64,000 nt of DNA, from NCBI GenBank assembly GCA_002839185.1, contig PGXO01000004.1, forward strand, positions 186,001 to 250,000, in the 5' to 3' direction. A program made the position numbers and the translations under genes. Shown here one piece after another: positions 59,875-64,000 of the stretch; position 1 is the first letter of the stretch; each line of letters starts with the position of its first letter. The notes below the pieces were generated by a model, which searched no databases, was not told the origin of the DNA, and worked only from the letters and a program-made list of their open reading frames with translations. This DNA is from Synergistetes bacterium HGW-Synergistetes-1 (GTDB lineage: Bacteria > Synergistota > Synergistia > Synergistales > Synergistaceae).

Positions 59875-60975
59875 ATGAAAATTGAGTTGGACTCCCCTAA
59901 CTTGGGTGAACTGGAAAAAAAATATCTATGTGAATGTGTTGATTCTTCCTTTGTTTCAACGATAGGACCTTTTGTCACAAAATTTGAGGAAGAATTTGCA
60001 CAATATTTGGAAGTACCCCGCGCTGTGTCTGTTCAAAGTGGTACTTCAGCTTTGCATATTGCTTTAATAGAACTGGGGATCACCTCTGGAGATGAAGTTA
60101 TACTTCCAGCCTTAACTTTTGTTGCGTCTGCAAATCCCGTGCGGTATGTTGGAGCCACTCCTGTTTTTGTTGACGTGGACCCAGTAACATGGGGTATTTT
60201 ACCAGAAAAAATAGAAGAAGCTATAACTAATAAGACTAAGGCAATTATGCCGGTCCACCTGTATGGAAATCCGTGTGATATGGATTCTATTATTTCTATT
60301 GCAAAAAAGTATGACCTCTTTGTAATTGAGGATGCTACAGAAAGCCTGGGAGCAACATATAATGGACTATGCACAGGAACGATCGGCGATATCGGCTGTT
60401 ATAGCTTTAACGGAAATAAAGTAATAACCACCGGTGGCGGAGGTATGGTCGTAGCAAAAGATGCACAAAGGGCTGAACACATCAAATTCCTTGTCAATCA
60501 GGCAAGAGATGTTTCAAAGGGCTTCTATCATACAGAAGTAGGTTATAACATGCGGATGACAAACCTTGAAGCGTCATTGGGACTGGCACAAATGGAAAGA
60601 CTGCATACCTTTCTTGAAAAGAAGAGGAGCTTTAATAATATATACCGAAAAATTCTTGCTGATATACCATTTATAAAATTCCAGGAAGAAAATGCTTATG
60701 GGAAAAGCGCTTGGTGGCTCTCTTCTATAACAGTAGAGCATCCTCAAAAGGATATCCCGACTATTCAGGAAGAATTGAAAAGTAAAGGCATCCCGTCCAG
60801 GCGTTTGTTTGTCCCAATCAATAATTTCCCCCCTTACAATGATGCTAGCAATGATCTTTTATCAGTTTGTGAACACTTGTATAAATGTGGGCTAAACTTG
60901 CCGAGCTCCACTGTCAATGCAGAAAAAACAATACAATCTGTAGCAGAAGAGATAAAAAAAATATGCATATATTAA
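59875..60975 (+). CDS. legC: PLP-dependent aminotransferase LegC (DegT/DnrJ/EryC1 family)
   Basis: Adds an amino group at C4 of the LegB product. 366 residues. VQSGTSALHIALIELG (phosphate loop), MPVHLYGNPCDM, VIEDATESLGATYNGLCTG, and SFNGNKVITTGGGGMVV with the cofactor lysine at about residue 182. The CTE-type LegC family also includes the perosamine and QuiN aminotransferases, but the neighbours favour LegC. TGAGGAGA precedes the ATG. Overlaps the next gene by 13 bases. Confidence 0.9.
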   Translation: MKIELDSPNLGELEKKYLCECVDSSFVSTIGPFVTKFEEEFAQYLEVPRAVSVQSGTSALHIALIELGITSGDEVILPALTFVASANPVRYVGATPVFVDVDPVTWGILPEKIEEAITNKTKAIMPVHLYGNPCDMDSIISIAKKYDLFVIEDATESLGATYNGLCTGTIGDIGCYSFNGNKVITTGGGGMVVAKDAQRAEHIKFLVNQARDVSKGFYHTEVGYNMRMTNLEASLGLAQMERLHTFLEKKRSFNNIYRKILADIPFIKFQEENAYGKSAWWLSSITVEHPQKDIPTIQEELKSKGIPSRRLFVPINNFPPYNDASNDLLSVCEHLYKCGLNLPSSTVNAEKTIQSVAEEIKKICIY

Positions 60976-61985
60976 TAGTTGGGCTAGGCTCTATGGGGAA
61001 AAGGCGCCTCAGAATTTTAAAAGAACACTTTCCTGAATTTTCTGTTTCAGCCGTGGAATCCAGAGAGGATCGGCGTGTAGAGATAAGTTCGGATTATTCA
61101 ATTGTTGTCTACTCTAACATTATAGATGCATTTAATGACAAAAAATTCGATGCTGTTTTAATATGCACATCTCCTCTTTCCCATGGTGAGATAGCGTCTA
61201 TGGCTATTAAAAATAAATGTCATGTATTCTGTGAACTTAATCTCGATAATTCCTGGTACAGAAACGTTGCAGACCTTGCAAGAGAAAATAAAAAACATGT
61301 ATTTTTGTCTTCGACTATGCTTTATCATGATGATATAAACTGGATAAGCTCTCAAATCAAAGAAATAAATTCCCCATGTGCATACGAATATCATGTTGGA
61401 CAGTATTTACCAGACTGGCATCCATGGGAAAAACCGGAAGACTACTTTATTTCCAACGTAAAAACAAATGGATGCCGTGAGCTATTAGCTATCGAGATGC
61501 CTTGGATTGACAGGGTCTTTAGCCCGATTGTCTCAATAAAATCATTCTCAGCAAAAGTCAACAAAGATTTAACCCTGGATTGGCCTGATATTCGCAGTAT
61601 GATCATTTGTCACAAAAATGGAATAATCGGAACTTTAATTGTTGATGTCGTAAGCCGCATTCCCAGAAGAGATTTCAGAGTATGGGGAGAGTGGGGAGAT
61701 ATAGCTTGGGCAGGAAAAATCGGCTCCTTGCGCCAAAGTATTAAAGGAAACGAGTGGAAGTACATTGATTCGGCAACGGTTGATTCACCAAGTAAAAATA
61801 GAGCTGATCCGGAATATAAATATGCAAGTATTATCAATGAAAAACCTTACGTGAGCGAAGTTGCTGATTTTATAAGGCTGATCCAGGACAAACCACCAAA
61901 TATAATAACTCATACGATCTATGATGACTTAAGGATCCTGGATAATATTAACAAAATTGAAGAGGCTTCTCTGGAAGGGATATAG
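60963..61985 (+). CDS. Gfo/Idh/MocA family oxidoreductase
   Basis: 340 residues. NAD motif HILIVGLGSMGKRRLRIL, AVLICTSPLSHGEIASMAI, the dinucleotide loop CELNLDNSW, and a beta-rich C-terminal domain (EYHVGQYLPDWHPW). Likely modifies a nonulosonic acid or its precursor, though the step is not assigned in the known legionaminic route. ATG 60963 lies inside the legC end. Followed by a second, shorter paralogue sharing YLPDW. Confidence 0.8.
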   Translation: MHILIVGLGSMGKRRLRILKEHFPEFSVSAVESREDRRVEISSDYSIVVYSNIIDAFNDKKFDAVLICTSPLSHGEIASMAIKNKCHVFCELNLDNSWYRNVADLARENKKHVFLSSTMLYHDDINWISSQIKEINSPCAYEYHVGQYLPDWHPWEKPEDYFISNVKTNGCRELLAIEMPWIDRVFSPIVSIKSFSAKVNKDLTLDWPDIRSMIICHKNGIIGTLIVDVVSRIPRRDFRVWGEWGDIAWAGKIGSLRQSIKGNEWKYIDSATVDSPSKNRADPEYKYASIINEKPYVSEVADFIRLIQDKPPNIITHTIYDDLRILDNINKIEEASLEGI

Positions 61986-61988
61986 ATT

Positions 61989-62915
61989 ATGAAAGTTTGC
62001 TTTTGGGGACTGGGCTCAATTGGTCAGCGTCATTTAAGAAACCTTAAAAAGGTATGCGAAGAACAAGACCTAAAGTTATCAGTTGATGCCTTTCGTTCAT
62101 CAAAAACTCCTTTGTCTGAAGACATTGATAAACTTGTAGACAAAAGCATATATGTTGAGAAAGATCTTAAAGCTGAATACGATATTATCTTTGTTACTAA
62201 TCCTACAGTCTGCCATTATGAGACGCTAAAAAATTACATTGTTAAAACCAGATCTGCATATATCGAGAAGCCGATATTTATCAACACTTCTCAAAAATGG
62301 TGGGATATTCCCTGGCGTCCAGAGGGTACCTATCATGTTGCATCTCCGCTTAGATGGCATCCTATAATCCAATACATTAAAAAATATCAAAAAAATTTAT
62401 CAGCAATATCAGTAAGGATTATCTGTTCCAGTTATCTTCCTGATTGGCGAAAGGACTGCGACTATAGAAAAAATTACAGTGCAATTAAAAAAATGGGTGG
62501 CGGCGTAGCCTTAGATTTGATCCATGAGTGGGATTATTTGACCTATCTTTTTGGTTTCCCTCAAAAAATAGAATTTTTGAAAGGAAAATACTCATCTTTA
62601 GAAATTGACAGTGACGATCTTGCTATATATATTGCACAATACAAAGATATGTTGACAGAGATCCATCTTGATTATTTTGGCAGGGTCCCTAAGCGAAAGA
62701 TTGAAATATATAGCAACGGCGGTCTCTTTGAGGGTGATTTTATCACGAATAAAATAACAAACTGTACAGGGGAAAGTTTTATCCTTAATAATACTGATAT
62801 GTACCTTTGTGAGATGAGGGATTTTATTAAAAATTGCCTTGAAGGAACCAAGGGTGATAACACACCTGAGAATGCATGGAAAGAACTTGGATTGACCGAG
62901 GGGGTAGTATTGTGA
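61989..62915 (+). CDS. Gfo/Idh/MocA family oxidoreductase, paralogue
   Basis: 308 residues. VCFWGLGSIGQRHLRNLKKV at the N-terminus, IIFVTNPTVCHYETL, YIEKPIFINTSQ (the EKP motif with the catalytic-site Lys, which the preceding paralogue lacks), and SYLPDWRKDCDY. GGVALDLIHEWDYLTYLFG is conserved in the family. Three bases after the previous stop. It may act on the same sugar as its neighbour; substrate unknown. Confidence 0.82.
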   Translation: MKVCFWGLGSIGQRHLRNLKKVCEEQDLKLSVDAFRSSKTPLSEDIDKLVDKSIYVEKDLKAEYDIIFVTNPTVCHYETLKNYIVKTRSAYIEKPIFINTSQKWWDIPWRPEGTYHVASPLRWHPIIQYIKKYQKNLSAISVRIICSSYLPDWRKDCDYRKNYSAIKKMGGGVALDLIHEWDYLTYLFGFPQKIEFLKGKYSSLEIDSDDLAIYIAQYKDMLTEIHLDYFGRVPKRKIEIYSNGGLFEGDFITNKITNCTGESFILNNTDMYLCEMRDFIKNCLEGTKGDNTPENAWKELGLTEGVVL

Positions 62916-63679
62916 TCAAAATTTTATTTTCCATCTGCGGCAGAGGTGGCTCCAAAGGAGTAAAAAATAAAAATATACGTACATTTCTCAACGCCCCTTT
63001 GATCCATTACTCGCTGGTAGACGCATATCTTGCTTTCAATGATAAAAATAAGGACATTGAAAAACATATCATCGTTGACAGTGATTCTGATTTGATCTTA
63101 GAAACGGCAGCATCTTTTCTGCCTAATATTTACATTCATAAACGTGAAGCGCGATATGCCGGGGACAATGTTGCTAAAAAATTGGCTATTAGTGCTGCTT
63201 TGGATGACTTTGAGAAGAATGTCTGTCTTGTTGATTGTGTTATTGATTTGGACATAACATCTCCACTACGCACAGTGAAAGATATTGATAATATTTATGA
63301 GTTATATCAAAAAGGCAATAATGATATTGTTTTTTCTGTAGTGCCAGCCAGACGCAACCCATACTTTAACATGGTCGAGAGGTTGGACAGCCATACACAG
63401 CTTTGTAAAAAAGCAAATTTCGCATGTCGTCAAGATGCTCCTCCAGTATATGAAATGAACGCTTCGATATACGCGTATAAGCCAGAATGTCTTAGAAATT
63501 CAAAATCTATTTTTGAAAATCTTACAGACTGTGTTGAAATGAAAGATTATGGAGTTTTGGACATAGATAATGAGCATGATTTTGAATTGATGGAACTTGT
63601 TTATGCTCATATTGCAGAACGCGACGACGAATACTATTCTGTTAAAAGGCAAATGGCTCAGGGCGGATCATTGTCATGA
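62912..63679 (+). CDS. legF: Acylneuraminate / CMP-legionaminate cytidylyltransferase
   Basis: Activates a nonulosonic acid with CTP. 255 residues from GTG 62912, which overlaps the previous stop (GTGA) and has GAGGGGG before it. SICGRGGSKGVKNKNIRTF is the CTP-binding signature; VDCVIDLDITSPLRTVKDID and VPARRNPYFNMVE are typical of NeuA/PtmB/LegF. Whether the sugar is legionaminic acid or another sialic-type acid depends on genes outside the window. Confidence 0.88.
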   Translation: MIKILFSICGRGGSKGVKNKNIRTFLNAPLIHYSLVDAYLAFNDKNKDIEKHIIVDSDSDLILETAASFLPNIYIHKREARYAGDNVAKKLAISAALDDFEKNVCLVDCVIDLDITSPLRTVKDIDNIYELYQKGNNDIVFSVVPARRNPYFNMVERLDSHTQLCKKANFACRQDAPPVYEMNASIYAYKPECLRNSKSIFENLTDCVEMKDYGVLDIDNEHDFELMELVYAHIAERDDEYYSVKRQMAQGGSLS

Positions 63680-64000
63680 CTTATAAAATAGCCGTTGTCA
63701 CAGGAACCAGAGCAGAATACGGACTTTTGTACTGGTTAATGAAAACCATGCAAAACGATTCAGAAATGGAACTGCAGCTGATCGTCACCGGGGCTCATTT
63801 AAGCCCGGAGTTTGGATCGACTGTGAATGATATTGAAAAAGACGGATTCAGGATTGACTGGAAAGTAGAGATGCTGCTCTCCTCTGATTCAAGTGTTGCC
63901 ATAACAAAATCATTAGGACTATGTGTAATTGGTTTTGCCGATGCTTTTGATCACCTGAAACCGGATATGGTTATTTTGCTGGGGGACAGATATGAGATAC
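63676..64000 (+). CDS. legG: UDP-N-acetylglucosamine 2-epimerase, NeuC/LegG type (partial)
   Basis: Starts ATG 63676 overlapping the previous stop (ATGA) and runs off the window. The visible 108 residues include KIAVVTGTRAEYGLLYWLM, LIVTGAHLSPEFG and DMVILLGDRYEI, which are specific to hydrolysing NeuC/LegG epimerases rather than WecB. A NeuB/LegI synthase is expected further downstream. Confidence 0.88.
   Translation, partial: MTYKIAVVTGTRAEYGLLYWLMKTMQNDSEMELQLIVTGAHLSPEFGSTVNDIEKDGFRIDWKVEMLLSSDSSVAITKSLGLCVIGFADAFDHLKPDMVILLGDRYEI

Overview
The window looks like a chromosomal segment of a diderm, lipid A-producing bacterium of the phylum Synergistota. Three things point there: a lipid A and outer-membrane cluster (bamA, lpxD, lpxC, fabZ, lpxA, kdsC, an LptF/LptG permease), a secreted protein at 18634-20226 ending in a GGC plus hydrophobic plus basic tail that matches the Synergist-CTERM sorting signal, and a Firmicutes-like topA-trmFO-xerC-codY neighbourhood next to the lipopolysaccharide genes. 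Genus and species cannot be fixed from the sequence alone.

Layout. 1-5500: end of topA, trmFO, xerC, codY, a CheY-type regulator, an S1-domain protein, a DUF501 protein and tRNA-Lys, tRNA-Glu and tRNA-Thr. 5780-16910: a histidine phosphatase, a sigma factor, a membrane protein, BamA, a second probable envelope protein, then lpxD-lpxC-fabZ-lpxA-kdsC-lptF/G-birA, tightly packed. 16927-24850: selD (itself a selenoprotein gene with an in-frame UGA), the Synergist-CTERM protein, prfB (with a programmed +1 frameshift), a SpoIVB-type S55 peptidase, and dgkA on the minus strand. 24968-30354: fhs, then a self-contained NAD operon nadA-nadB-nadC-niaR with a likely NiaR operator in front. 30879-40384: ileS, rluD, a GIY-YIG nuclease, rqcH, a frameshifted KilA-N gene and a DUF1015 protein, separated by repeat-filled gaps. 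41072-64000: tRNA-Ala, a Wzz-type chain-length protein on the minus strand, then a long plus-strand surface-polysaccharide cluster. It holds a PglF/CapD-type dehydratase, an initiating sugar transferase, a probable UDP-N-acetyl-L-fucosamine set (CapE, an RmlD-like reductase, WecB, a WbuB-like transferase), an AT-rich block of transferases and a Wzx flippase, and a legionaminic or sialic-acid-type set (LegB, LegC, two Gfo/Idh/MocA oxidoreductases, a CMP-sugar synthetase, the start of a NeuC/LegG epimerase) that runs off the end.

The most unusual content is between the genes. Nearly every large gap is built from a few families of modular repeats. (1) Arrays of about 20-24 bp units, each a constant linker (GAGAAGTG or its complement) plus a small hairpin whose arms differ from unit to unit yet stay base-paired; they are densest at 44990-47755, where they bound two genes placed inside the polysaccharide cluster. 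(2) A palindrome-ended element of about 127 bp, at least four near-full copies plus long and partial forms, whose terminal arms also differ between copies but match within a copy, and which often abuts or supplies the stop codon of the upstream gene. (3) Blocks of degenerate words repeating every 11 bp. (4) Linker-hairpin blocks with a GAGAATT-type linker. (5) GTCATCCCCG/CGGGGATCC palindromes. The shared pattern of compensated stem changes, placement at gene 3' ends, and loops that keep one polarity on the transcribed strand suggests an RNA- or cruciform-level role. I do not recognise families 1-4 as a described system.

Coordinates of genes are from reading frames, start codons and ribosome binding sites seen in the sequence. 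Product names rest on recognised motifs, not on a database search.
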